A stretch of 54,236 nucleotides of DNA. It comes from Donghicola eburneus (GTDB lineage Bacteria > Pseudomonadota > Alphaproteobacteria > Rhodobacterales > Rhodobacteraceae). Location of the stretch: contig NZ_FOXY01000017.1 of the NCBI RefSeq assembly GCF_900115865.1, positions 1 to 54,236 of the forward strand, written 5' to 3'. This document shows positions 25,562 through 33,605 of this stretch, in pieces. The position numbers were made by a program, and so were the translations under genes. The notes beneath the pieces are model-generated. The model worked only from the letters and a program-made list of their open reading frames with translations, had not been told where the DNA came from and searched no databases. Every line of letters starts with the position of its first letter. Position 1 is the stretch's first letter.

Positions 25562-28500
25562 ATGAGCACTGATCCCCGATTCATTCACCTGCGCGTCCAC
25601 ACCGAATATTCGCTCCTTGAGGGGGCGGTGACAGTCAAGAAACTGCCTGGCCTCTGTGCCGATGCGGGGATGCCCGCTGTGGCGGTTACGGATACCAATA
25701 ACAACTTCTGTGCATTGGAGTTTTCCGAATACGCCAAGGGGGCCGGCATTCAGCCGATCTTGGGCTGTCAGGTGTCCGTGCGGTATGTGGAGCCTGCGGT
25801 GGGCGAGCGTCCGCGTATGCCTGCGCCGGTGGTTCTGCTGGCGCAGAATGAAGGGGGCTACATGAATATGATGAAGCTCAATTCTGCGCTTTATTTCAAG
25901 CGGGACGGAGAGCCGCCGCAGGTTACTTTGGAAGAGTTGGAAACGTATTCGGGCGATCTGATTTGCTTGACCGGCGGGCCCGACGGGCCTGTGGGAATGC
26001 TCTTGCAACAGGGGCAGCGGCCAGCGGCCGAGGCGTTGATGCAGCGGCTTTCGTGCATGTTTGGCGATCGGCTATATGTGGAGTTGCAGCGCCATCCGGC
26101 TGAGGATGGATTGCCCCATAACGAACGGCAGAGCGAGCGCGGATTGGTCGAGATGGCCTATGCGATGGACCTGCCTCTGGTGGCGACCAACGATGTCTAT
26201 TTCCCCAAGCCCGAGATTTACGAGGCCCATGACGCGTTGATTTGTATCGCCGAGGGGTCCTATGTGGACCAAGCCGAGGCGCGGCGGCGGTTGACGCGCG
26301 AACATTACTTCAAGTCGCCACAGGAAATGGCGACCCTGTTTGCCGATCTGCCCGAGGCCTTGGAAAACACCATCGAAATCGCCAAGCGGTGCGCCTATAA
26401 GGCGGAGAAGCGCGCGCCCATTCTGCCCAAGTTCGCCGATGACGAGGTCGAGGAACTGCGTCGTCAGGCGTGGGAAGGTTTGGACAAGCGTCTGGCGGTG
26501 ATTGAGGCTGTCGCGGACCGGTCCGAATACGAAGCGCGTCTGAAATTCGAGCTGGATATCATCGAGGGGATGGGTTTCCCCGGATACTTCCTGATCGTTG
26601 CGGACTTCATCAAATGGGCCAAGGAACACGATATTCCCGTTGGTCCTGGGCGTGGTTCGGGTGCGGGTTCGCTGGTGGCCTATGTTCTGACGATCACCGA
26701 CCTTGATCCCCTGCGCTATAGCTTGCTGTTCGAACGTTTTCTGAACCCGGAACGTGTATCGATGCCGGACTTCGACATCGACTTCTGCATGGATCGCCGC
26801 GAAGAAGTCATCCAGTACGTGCAAGAGAAGTACGGGCGGGACAAGGTCGCGCAGATCATTACGTTCGGTGCGCTGCTGTCCAAAGCGGCGGTGCGCGACG
26901 TGGGCCGTGTTTTGCAAATGCCTTATGGTCAGGTGGACCGCCTGTCCAAGATGATCCCCGTCGAGGGGGTCAAGCCTGTGTCGATCAAGCAGGCCCTGAT
27001 GGACGAACCTCGCCTGCGCGAAGAGGCGCGGAGCGAGCCAGTGGTGGACCGCCTGCTGACCTATGGCCAGCAGATCGAGGGCCTCCTGCGGAATGCTTCG
27101 ACCCACGCGGCGGGTGTTGTGATTGGCGACCGTCCGCTGGACGAATTGGTGCCGCTCTATCAGGACCCACGGTCAGACATGCCTGCGACCCAATTCAACA
27201 TGAAGTGGGTGGAACAGGCGGGTCTGGTCAAATTCGACTTCTTGGGTCTGAAAACGCTGACCGTGATTCAGAACGCCATCAACCTGATCCACAAAGGCGG
27301 ACGCGATCTGCATGTGGGGCCGGACGGCAAGCAGCTGTATGTCCCCGCAGAAGGGGCCGAGAACCAGATCAACGCGATCCCCTTGGATGACGAGCGGACC
27401 TACAAGCTTTATGCCGATGCGAAGACGGTCGCCGTGTTCCAGGTGGAAAGCTCGGGCATGATGGATGCGCTCAAGCGCATGAAGCCCACCTGTATCGAAG
27501 ACATCGTTGCGCTTGTGGCCCTGTATCGCCCCGGCCCGATGGAAAACATTCCCGTCTATTGCGAGGTGAAGCACGGGCTGCGGCCTCTGGAATCCATCCA
27601 CCCCACGATCGACCACATCCTTGCCGAAACGCAGGGCATCATCGTTTATCAGGAACAGGTGATGCAGATCGCGCAGGTCATGGCGGGCTACAGCCTTGGC
27701 GGCGCGGACTTGCTCCGCCGCGCGATGGGTAAAAAGATCAAAGAGGCGATGGACGCCGAACGCCCAAAGTTCACCGAAGGGGCCAAAAAGAACGGCGTCG
27801 ACGACAAGAAAGCAGGCGAGGTTTTCGACCTGCTGGAGAAGTTCGCGAACTACGGCTTCAACAAATCCCACGCGGCGGCTTATGCGGTGGTGTCCTACCA
27901 GACCGCTTGGCTCAAGGCGAACCATCCGGTCGAGTTCATGGCCGGTGTCATGAACTGCGATTCCCACCTGACTGAAAAGCTGGCCGTCTATGCTGACGAG
28001 GTCCGCAAAGCCAAGGAAAAGGGCGGTCTGGGGATCGAGATCGTGCCGCCTTGCGTCAACCGCTCGCTCGCGACATTCGATGTGACGGATGGCAAGCTGG
28101 TCTACGCTTTGGGCGCACTCAAGAACGTGGGCGAAGACGCGATGCGGATGATCGAACGGGCGCGGGACGGGCAGCCCTTCAAGACGCTGTTCGATTTCGC
28201 CCGCCGAGTGGATCTGAAGCGCGTGGGCAAGCGCCCGCTGGAGATGCTGGCGCGTGCAGGGGCCTTTGATCAGCTGGATTCAAATCGCGCGCGGGTGTTC
28301 GACAGCCTTGATGGTTTGGTACAGTATTCGGCGGCGATCCACGAACAGCGTGCGTCCAATCAGGTGTCACTGTTCGGCGATGCGGGCGATGACCTGCCCG
28401 AACCGCGCCTGTCGAAACGCAACGATTGGCTTCCCGCTGAACGCCTAGCCGAGGAATTCCGCGCCATCGGCTTCTACCTGTCTGGCCATCCGCTGGACGA

Positions 28501-29077
28501 CTACCGCGGCGTGCTGAAGCGCAAAAAGGTGATGACCTTTGACGAACTCAGTCGCAAGGTCCAAGAAGGCCCGCAGATCGCCAAACTGGCGGGCGTTGTC
28601 GCCTCGCGTCAGGAGCGTAAATCGGCCAAGGGCAACCGTTTTGCCTTTGTCCAGATGAGCGACCCGACTGGCCAATTCGAAGTCACGCTCTTTTCCGAAG
28701 CTTTGGAGAAGTCACGCGAGTTTTTGGACAGCGGCTCAAATGTGGTCTGCACGGTCGAGGCCACCTACGAATCAGAGCAGGTCAAACTGCTGGGCCGAAG
28801 TATCGCGCCCTTGGATACCATGGTGGCGGACGCCGGATCGTCTGGCCTGCGGATCTATTTGGACACGCCAGAGGCGCTGCCCATGATGGCGGCCCTGCTA
28901 GAGGACGCGGTCAAAGCCGCCCCCCGCGCCGCCAAAGGCCCAATCTATTGCTGCCTGCTTTCGGACGATCTGCCCGGCGAGGTCGAAATCGATCTGGGCG
29001 CGCAGTTCCCCGTCAGCCCCCAGATAAAGGGCGCGCTCAAGAGCATGAACGGTATTCTGGAAGTCGAAGAGATCTAA
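25562..29077 (+). CDS. dnaE: DNA polymerase III alpha subunit
   Basis: A 1171-residue replicative polymerase, the usual length for DnaE. The N-terminal PHP domain starts HLRVHTEYSLLEGAV (about 9-23). The polymerase core has GPGRGSGAGSLVAYVLTITDLDP and the catalytic PDFDIDF at residues 402-408. The finger region shows FGALLSKAAVRDVGRV and TFAHAAGVV-like STHAAGVVIGDRPL; GFNKSHAAAYAVVSYQTAWLK and the helix-hairpin-helix region follow. The C-terminal OB fold carries VASRQERKSAKGNRFAFVQM. The start at 25562 has GAGGG upstream at moderate distance. It is a single-gene unit convergent with slyX. Confidence 0.96.
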   Translation: MSTDPRFIHLRVHTEYSLLEGAVTVKKLPGLCADAGMPAVAVTDTNNNFCALEFSEYAKGAGIQPILGCQVSVRYVEPAVGERPRMPAPVVLLAQNEGGYMNMMKLNSALYFKRDGEPPQVTLEELETYSGDLICLTGGPDGPVGMLLQQGQRPAAEALMQRLSCMFGDRLYVELQRHPAEDGLPHNERQSERGLVEMAYAMDLPLVATNDVYFPKPEIYEAHDALICIAEGSYVDQAEARRRLTREHYFKSPQEMATLFADLPEALENTIEIAKRCAYKAEKRAPILPKFADDEVEELRRQAWEGLDKRLAVIEAVADRSEYEARLKFELDIIEGMGFPGYFLIVADFIKWAKEHDIPVGPGRGSGAGSLVAYVLTITDLDPLRYSLLFERFLNPERVSMPDFDIDFCMDRREEVIQYVQEKYGRDKVAQIITFGALLSKAAVRDVGRVLQMPYGQVDRLSKMIPVEGVKPVSIKQALMDEPRLREEARSEPVVDRLLTYGQQIEGLLRNASTHAAGVVIGDRPLDELVPLYQDPRSDMPATQFNMKWVEQAGLVKFDFLGLKTLTVIQNAINLIHKGGRDLHVGPDGKQLYVPAEGAENQINAIPLDDERTYKLYADAKTVAVFQVESSGMMDALKRMKPTCIEDIVALVALYRPGPMENIPVYCEVKHGLRPLESIHPTIDHILAETQGIIVYQEQVMQIAQVMAGYSLGGADLLRRAMGKKIKEAMDAERPKFTEGAKKNGVDDKKAGEVFDLLEKFANYGFNKSHAAAYAVVSYQTAWLKANHPVEFMAGVMNCDSHLTEKLAVYADEVRKAKEKGGLGIEIVPPCVNRSLATFDVTDGKLVYALGALKNVGEDAMRMIERARDGQPFKTLFDFARRVDLKRVGKRPLEMLARAGAFDQLDSNRARVFDSLDGLVQYSAAIHEQRASNQVSLFGDAGDDLPEPRLSKRNDWLPAERLAEEFRAIGFYLSGHPLDDYRGVLKRKKVMTFDELSRKVQEGPQIAKLAGVVASRQERKSAKGNRFAFVQMSDPTGQFEVTLFSEALEKSREFLDSGSNVVCTVEATYESEQVKLLGRSIAPLDTMVADAGSSGLRIYLDTPEALPMMAALLEDAVKAAPRAAKGPIYCCLLSDDLPGEVEIDLGAQFPVSPQIKGALKSMNGILEVEEI

Positions 29078-29109
29078 TCGCGCGGTCCGCTCTTTGCGGC
29101 CAGCCAACA

Positions 29110-29162
29110 GTGAGTATTTAGGGCAAAAAGAGGCTGCGCTTTCTGCTTTGTCTAAATACTCA
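29110..29162. terminator. Inverted repeat between dnaE and slyX
   Basis: GTGAGTATTTAG (29110-29121) and CTAAATACTCAC (29151-29162) are a perfect twelve-base inverted repeat around a 29-base centre, between the convergent ends of dnaE and slyX. The arm has the form GAGTATTTAG-n-CAAAAAG, the same tail motif found at 9471-9494 and 25500-25525. It may end transcription from both sides, though no long T-run is present, or it may be a pair of inverted copies of a family-wide repeat. Confidence 0.6.
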
Positions 29163-29179
29163 CGGCGCAACGGCAGCCG

Positions 29180-29386
29180 TTAGTAGTGCGGTGGCCGTTC
29201 ATCGCCGACGATCTCGGCGGCGCCGTCTGCGTATTCCCGCGCAGCCTCGCGTTCCATGAGCAATTGCACCCGCCGTGTCAGAATTGCGATTTCCGTGTCT
29301 TGCCGTGCGACGATGTCTGACATGTCGTCCACGGATTTCAGCAGATGCGCCACGCGCTCTTCAAGTTGGTTGATCCGGTTTTCCAT
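29180..29386 (-). CDS. slyX: SlyX-family small coiled-coil protein
   Basis: A 68-residue protein with a predicted coiled coil (residues 2-48: heptad-like [20 protein letters not shown], then [18 protein letters not shown]) and the C-terminal RPPHY that marks the SlyX family. The biochemical role of SlyX is not established. It is a single gene, divergent from hisS. The 108 bases between the two starts must hold both promoters. Confidence 0.85.
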   Translation of the reverse strand: MENRINQLEERVAHLLKSVDDMSDIVARQDTEIAILTRRVQLLMEREAAREYADGAAEIVGDERPPHY

Positions 29387-29494
29387 GCTGTTTTCCTTGC
29401 GCGTCGTTTTGGCTTTGTCACGTGCCGCCGCTTGCCCCCGCGGCGTTCAAACGCTACACCCCGCCGCGAAAAGAACCCTATCTGGAGTGTTCCC

Positions 29495-30991
29495 ATGGCC
29501 AAAGTCAAGAAACAGCCCCGGCCCAAGGCCGAAACCCCCAAAGGCTTTCGTGACTATTTCGGCCATGAAGTCACCGAGCGTCAGGAAATGCTGCGCCAGA
29601 TTGCCGAGGTCTACAGCCACTATGGCTTTGATGCTCTGGAAACCAGCGCTGTCGAAACCGTCGAGGCGCTGGGGAAATTCCTGCCTGACGTGGATCGCCC
29701 GAACGAAGGCGTGTTTGGCTGGGAAGAGGATGACAGCGGCTGGGTTGCTCTGCGCTATGACATGACCGCGCCTTTGGCCCGGGTCTATGCGCAGTTCCGC
29801 AACGACCTGCCGACCCCCTATCGCCGCTATGCGATGGGCCCTGTCTGGCGCAACGAAAAGCCCGGCCCCGGCCGCTTCCGCCAGTTCTACCAGTGCGATG
29901 CAGATACCGTGGGCGCACCATCAGTCGCGGCGGATGCCGAGATTTGCGCGATGCTGTCGGATACTCTGGAGCGTGTGGGCATCCCGCGCGGCGACTACAT
30001 CGTGCGCATCAACAACCGCAAGGTTCTGAATGGCGTCATGGAAGTGGCGGGCGTTCTGGACCCCAGTGACGAGACTAAGTTCGAGGCAGAGCGCGGCATC
30101 GTTCTGCGCGCCATCGACAAGCTGGACCGCTTGGGCGAGGACGGCGTGCGCGCCCTGCTGGGTGAGGGCCGCAAGGACGAAAGCGGCGACTTTACCAAGG
30201 GTGCTGGACTGGCTGACGCGCAGGCCGACGTGGTCATGGGTTTCATGGATGCCCGCCGAGACATCGGCGCCGAAACACTGGCCCGTTTGCGCGAACTGGT
30301 TGGCGAGAGCAAGATCGGCTCCGAAGGGGTGGACGAGCTCGAAGAGATCGCGACCCTTCTGGATGCCCAAGGCTACGGCCCCGACCGTATCATTGTCGAC
30401 CCCTCGGTCGTGCGCGGTTTGGGGTATTACACCGGCCCCGTCTACGAGGCCGAACTGACCTTTGAAATCTTCGACGAAAAGGGACGCAAGCGCCAGTTCG
30501 GTTCGGTGGCCGGTGGTGGCCGCTATGATGATCTGGTCAAGCGCTTCACTGGTCAGGCAGTCCCTGCGACTGGTGTCTCGATTGGTGTGGACCGTCTGCT
30601 GGCCGCTCTGCGCGCCAAGGGCCGCATCGGTCAGGACAGCGCCCGTGGCCCTGTGGTTGTCACCGTGATGGATAAGGCCCGTATGGCCGACTACCAGCTG
30701 ATGGTGCGCGAGTTGCGCGAGGCTGGCATCCGCGCCGAGGTCTATCTGGGTAACCCCAAGAATTTTGGCAACCAGTTGAAGTATGCGGACAAGCGTAACA
30801 GCCCCGTGGCCGTCATCGAAGGTGGAGACGAGGCCGAGCGCGGGGTCATCCAGATCAAGGACCTGATCCTTGGCGCCAAGATCGCCGAAGAGGCGACCCT
30901 TGAGGAGTGGAAGGACCGTCCGTCGCAGTACGAAGTGGCACGCGGTGATCTGGTCGCCAAGGTGCGCGAAATTCTGGATCTGTACAAATGA
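29495..30991 (+). CDS. hisS: Histidyl-tRNA synthetase
   Basis: A 498-residue class II synthetase that charges tRNA-His. It opens with [19 protein letters not shown]. Motif 2 is [21 protein letters not shown]-like (about 120-140), the histidine-binding loops are [13 protein letters not shown] and [12 protein letters not shown], and the C-terminal anticodon-binding domain begins near [15 protein letters not shown]. The start at 29495 has GGAG ahead; a frame extending to 29345 would cover the slyX promoter. It leads a hisS-hisZ-hisG operon with four-base overlaps, an arrangement common in alphaproteobacteria. Confidence 0.95.
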   Translation: MAKVKKQPRPKAETPKGFRDYFGHEVTERQEMLRQIAEVYSHYGFDALETSAVETVEALGKFLPDVDRPNEGVFGWEEDDSGWVALRYDMTAPLARVYAQFRNDLPTPYRRYAMGPVWRNEKPGPGRFRQFYQCDADTVGAPSVAADAEICAMLSDTLERVGIPRGDYIVRINNRKVLNGVMEVAGVLDPSDETKFEAERGIVLRAIDKLDRLGEDGVRALLGEGRKDESGDFTKGAGLADAQADVVMGFMDARRDIGAETLARLRELVGESKIGSEGVDELEEIATLLDAQGYGPDRIIVDPSVVRGLGYYTGPVYEAELTFEIFDEKGRKRQFGSVAGGGRYDDLVKRFTGQAVPATGVSIGVDRLLAALRAKGRIGQDSARGPVVVTVMDKARMADYQLMVRELREAGIRAEVYLGNPKNFGNQLKYADKRNSPVAVIEGGDEAERGVIQIKDLILGAKIAEEATLEEWKDRPSQYEVARGDLVAKVREILDLYK

Positions 30992-32073
30992 TCGACCGTA
31001 GTGCCCCCCGCAAACTGGCAGCCGAACTGCGTGCGCAGTTCGAAGCCCAAGGCGCGGTGCCTGTAGAGCCACCGTTCCTGTTGCCGGCGGAGAAATTGCT
31101 CGACCTTTATGGCGAGGATATTCGCGGCCGTGCCTATGTGACCTCGGACCCCGCTCGGGGCGAGATGTTCATGCGTCCCGACTTCACCGTGCCTGTGGTC
31201 GAAATGCACATGGCCCAAGGCGCAGAGCCTGCGCGCTATACCTATGCAGGCGAGGTTTTCCGCCGTCAGGAAGAGAACCCTGACCGTGCCATCGAATACC
31301 TGCAGGTCGGTTACGAAGTGTTTGACCGCGCCGATCCTGTCGGGGCCGAGGCCGAGGTGTTCGCCCGTATCGCCGAAGTTTTGAAGCCGATGGGGCTGAA
31401 GGCGGTGACCGGCGACATCGGTTTGCTGCGTGCCGCTATTGAGGGCCTTGAGACCACCGAGCGTCGCAAGGCTGCCTTGCTGCGCCACATCTGGCATCCC
31501 CGCCGGTTCCGCGCTTTGCTCGATCGTTTTTCGGGCCGTGCACCTGTGCCCGCCGCCCGTACCGCTCTGCTGAACGCTCCTGATCCGATGGCGAACGCGG
31601 GCCCAATGATCGGCCTGCGCTCTGCTGCTGAGATTGAGGAGCGCATCACCGCGCTGAAAGAAGACGCCGCAACCGCACCGATTTCCGAGCGGGAGATCGA
31701 GCTGATCGAGGCTCTATTAGATGTGCGCGAAACCGTGCCTTTTGCGCTAGAGCAGCTCCGCGATCTGGCAGTTGATCTGCCCGCGATCAATGACGCTGTG
31801 GAGCGGATGGCGGCCCGTAGCGCGGCGCTTGAGAAACTTGGCGTTTCGCTCGAGTCACTGGTGTTCGAGGCGACCTACGGCCGGACCTCGATGGAATATT
31901 ACGACGGTTTCGTCTTTGGCCTAATTGCCGAGGATCGCCCCGATCTGCCCCCCGTGGCGACGGGTGGGCGCTATGACGCGCTGACCTCGAAACTGGGGCA
32001 GGGGCGTGAAATTCCGGCTGTTGGCGGCGTCATCCGTCCTGGGCTGGTTCTGGACCTCGGAGGTCTGTCATGA
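30988..32073 (+). CDS. hisZ: ATP phosphoribosyltransferase regulatory subunit
   Basis: A 361-residue paralogue of the HisRS catalytic domain that lacks charging ability. It works with the short HisG as the first, feedback-controlled enzyme of histidine synthesis. Class II-like pieces are [32 protein letters not shown] and the late [15 protein letters not shown] and [19 protein letters not shown]. The anticodon-binding domain of HisS is missing. The ATG overlaps the hisS stop by four bases, and its own stop overlaps hisG by four. Confidence 0.93.
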   Translation: MIDRSAPRKLAAELRAQFEAQGAVPVEPPFLLPAEKLLDLYGEDIRGRAYVTSDPARGEMFMRPDFTVPVVEMHMAQGAEPARYTYAGEVFRRQEENPDRAIEYLQVGYEVFDRADPVGAEAEVFARIAEVLKPMGLKAVTGDIGLLRAAIEGLETTERRKAALLRHIWHPRRFRALLDRFSGRAPVPAARTALLNAPDPMANAGPMIGLRSAAEIEERITALKEDAATAPISEREIELIEALLDVRETVPFALEQLRDLAVDLPAINDAVERMAARSAALEKLGVSLESLVFEATYGRTSMEYYDGFVFGLIAEDRPDLPPVATGGRYDALTSKLGQGREIPAVGGVIRPGLVLDLGGLS

Positions 32074-32768
32074 CGATCAAAATCGGTGTGCCCTCGAAGG
32101 GCCGTTTGATGGAAAAGACCTTTGACTGGTTCGCAGAGCGGGGCGTGTCCCTGTCGCGGGCGGGGTCCGAGCGTGAATACGCGGGCAAGGTCGAAGGGAT
32201 CGAAGGCGTCGAACTGGTGCTGTTGTCCGCGGGCGAAATTCCCCGTGAACTGGCGGCGGGCCGCATCCATCTGGGTGTGACGGGGCAGGACCTGATCCGC
32301 GAAAAGCTGAGCCAGTGGGAGCAGCGGGTCGAGGAACTGGCAGAACTTGGGTTTGGTCAGGCGGACCTGATTATTGCGGTGCCGCAGGTCTGGGTTGATG
32401 TGGATACGCTGGAAGATCTGGATGCGGTGTCTGCGGCCTTCCGCGCTGAGCATGGCTTCCGCCTGCGAATTGCCACGAAATACCACCGTCTGGTGCGCGA
32501 GTACCTGAAAGAGCATGGCGTTGCCGACTACCAGTTGGTCGACAGCCAAGGCGCGACCGAGGGCACGATCAAAAACCTGACCGCCGAGGCCGTGGCAGAC
32601 ATCACCAGCTCTGGTGAAACCTTGCGCGCGAACCACCTTAAGATTCTGTCGGATGCATTGGTGCTGCGGTCTCAGGCGACACTGTTCAAGGCGCGCGGTT
32701 TGAAGCTGAGCGACGAGGATCGCGCCACACGCACCGAGCTGCTGAAAAAGCTCGGTGTCTGGAACTGA
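32070..32768 (+). CDS. hisG: ATP phosphoribosyltransferase catalytic subunit, short form
   Basis: A 232-residue enzyme that joins ATP and PRPP in the first step of histidine synthesis. It is of the short HisG type that needs HisZ, and lacks the C-terminal ACT-like regulatory domain. Motifs are KIGVPSKGRLMEKTFDWF at the N-terminus, RIHLGVTGQDLIRE and the PRPP loop with DSQGATEGTIKNLTAEAVAD-like sequence in the last third. It is the last gene of the hisS-hisZ-hisG unit and converges on the DUF1489 gene 33 bases on. Confidence 0.94.
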   Translation: MTIKIGVPSKGRLMEKTFDWFAERGVSLSRAGSEREYAGKVEGIEGVELVLLSAGEIPRELAAGRIHLGVTGQDLIREKLSQWEQRVEELAELGFGQADLIIAVPQVWVDVDTLEDLDAVSAAFRAEHGFRLRIATKYHRLVREYLKEHGVADYQLVDSQGATEGTIKNLTAEAVADITSSGETLRANHLKILSDALVLRSQATLFKARGLKLSDEDRATRTELLKKLGVWN

Positions 32769-32801
32769 TCTGATATGGGGCGCTGCGGCGCCCCTTTGCT
32801 T

Positions 32802-33233
32802 TTAGATCACACCGATGTCGGCAAGTGCGGCGGATAGTTCTGGCGGAAGATTGTCTTCGCTCTCGCGCCCTTTGCGCAGATCACGTGGGCTGTCTTCGGG
32901 CTTGAGGTAGCGCCAGCCTTGGAACGGGCGGCGCGGGGCAGGTTCGGTGCGCTGCACTTCGTCGTCCAGTACGATCCCGCAGCGGCGGATGCCGTCGCCT
33001 GTATCGACCTCGTCCAGACCGATGATCCGCTGGCGCGCCAGAATCACGCCCTTGAACACCCAGTAGAGCGATCCGCCGTTCAGAATTTCGGCTTCGCGTT
33101 TGGGCCACATGCGAGTGACGTGGCGAATCCGCCCGTCCGGCCCTTTGGCCCGCGGGTTCTTTTGCCAATTTAGCAGATCTTCGACCTGTTCCGCGCCGAC
33201 GCAGAGCTTCAGCAGATTGATGTATTCAGACAT
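32802..33233 (-). CDS. DUF1489 family protein
   Basis: A 143-residue cytoplasmic protein that I assign to DUF1489, found across alphaproteobacteria with no known function. It has INLLKLCVGAEQVEDLLNWQ, then RHVTRMWPKREAEILNGGSLYWVFKG with the nearly invariant Trp/Lys/Arg cluster, VILARQRIIGLDEVD and the late RPFQGWRYLKPEDSPRDL. The start at 33233 gives the usual MSEYINLLKL opening; the longer frame covers the control region of nrdJ. It is divergent from nrdJ and convergent with hisG. Confidence 0.8.
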   Translation of the reverse strand: MSEYINLLKLCVGAEQVEDLLNWQKNPRAKGPDGRIRHVTRMWPKREAEILNGGSLYWVFKGVILARQRIIGLDEVDTGDGIRRCGIVLDDEVQRTEPAPRRPFQGWRYLKPEDSPRDLRKGRESEDNLPPELSAALADIGVI

Positions 33234-33605
33234 TGTTAACCACCTTGGATCGGTACTTAGCCGATTGTCAGGGGGGGACAAGACGCTTGCTGTGACTTTC
33301 CAGCAGAGAGTTTTCCACAGGCACTTGTGAATACCGCGCAACCTTAGGGGGAAATCCCTAATGGCCCGAATTAAAGGTGCAAGAAGAGGATGCCTTAACC
33401 CTCAGAAGGGAAGGCGTTTTTTCAATGTCTGCTAGATCTCGCAACACGCAGTCGAAAAAGGCATCCCCCTAAATGTAGGGATGTGGATAATTATTTATCC
33501 TATATATGGTGACAAAAAGGCTGTTTTCGGCGATAAACGCGTTGACCAAACATGGCGTCTGCACTAGCTAGCGCCTCCGGACCATCACAAAAATTCGAGG
33601 CTGAA
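33234..33605 (+). promoter_or_regulatory. Structured control region ahead of nrdJ
   Basis: About 370 bases without a gene. On the plus strand it holds, in order: DnaA-like TTTTCCACA (33311-33319); hairpin TTAGGG-N6-CCCTAA (33344-33361); the terminator-like hairpin described separately (33392-33422); GGATGCCTT (33388-33396), which can pair with AAGGCATCC (33458-33466); hairpin CCCTA-AATG-TAGGG (33467-33480); a perfect DnaA box TGTGGATAA (33482-33490); and an NrdR-like palindrome ATCCTATATATGGTGA (33497-33512). The NrdR consensus as I remember it is close to ACACWATATATWGTGT. I see no cobalamin riboswitch. DnaA and NrdR control would fit a reductase gene. Confidence 0.5.
33392..33422 (+). terminator. 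Terminator-like hairpin upstream of nrdJ
   Basis: GCCTT-AA-CCCT-CAGA-AGGG-AAGGC forms a nine-pair stem with a two-base bulge and a four-base loop, followed by G and six T residues. No plus-strand gene lies before it on that side, since the DUF1489 gene runs the other way. It therefore must end either a leader transcript of nrdJ (attenuation) or a separate small RNA. Confidence 0.65.

Noticed and set aside
33311-33490. Chromosome replication origin
   Set aside because: Only two DnaA-like boxes are present, with no AT-rich unwinding repeats and none of the usual origin neighbours; gene control is a simpler reading.
33234-33551. Cobalamin riboswitch ahead of the B12-dependent reductase
   Set aside because: I could not find the conserved B12-box or the long multi-stem core; the hairpins present are short and simple.
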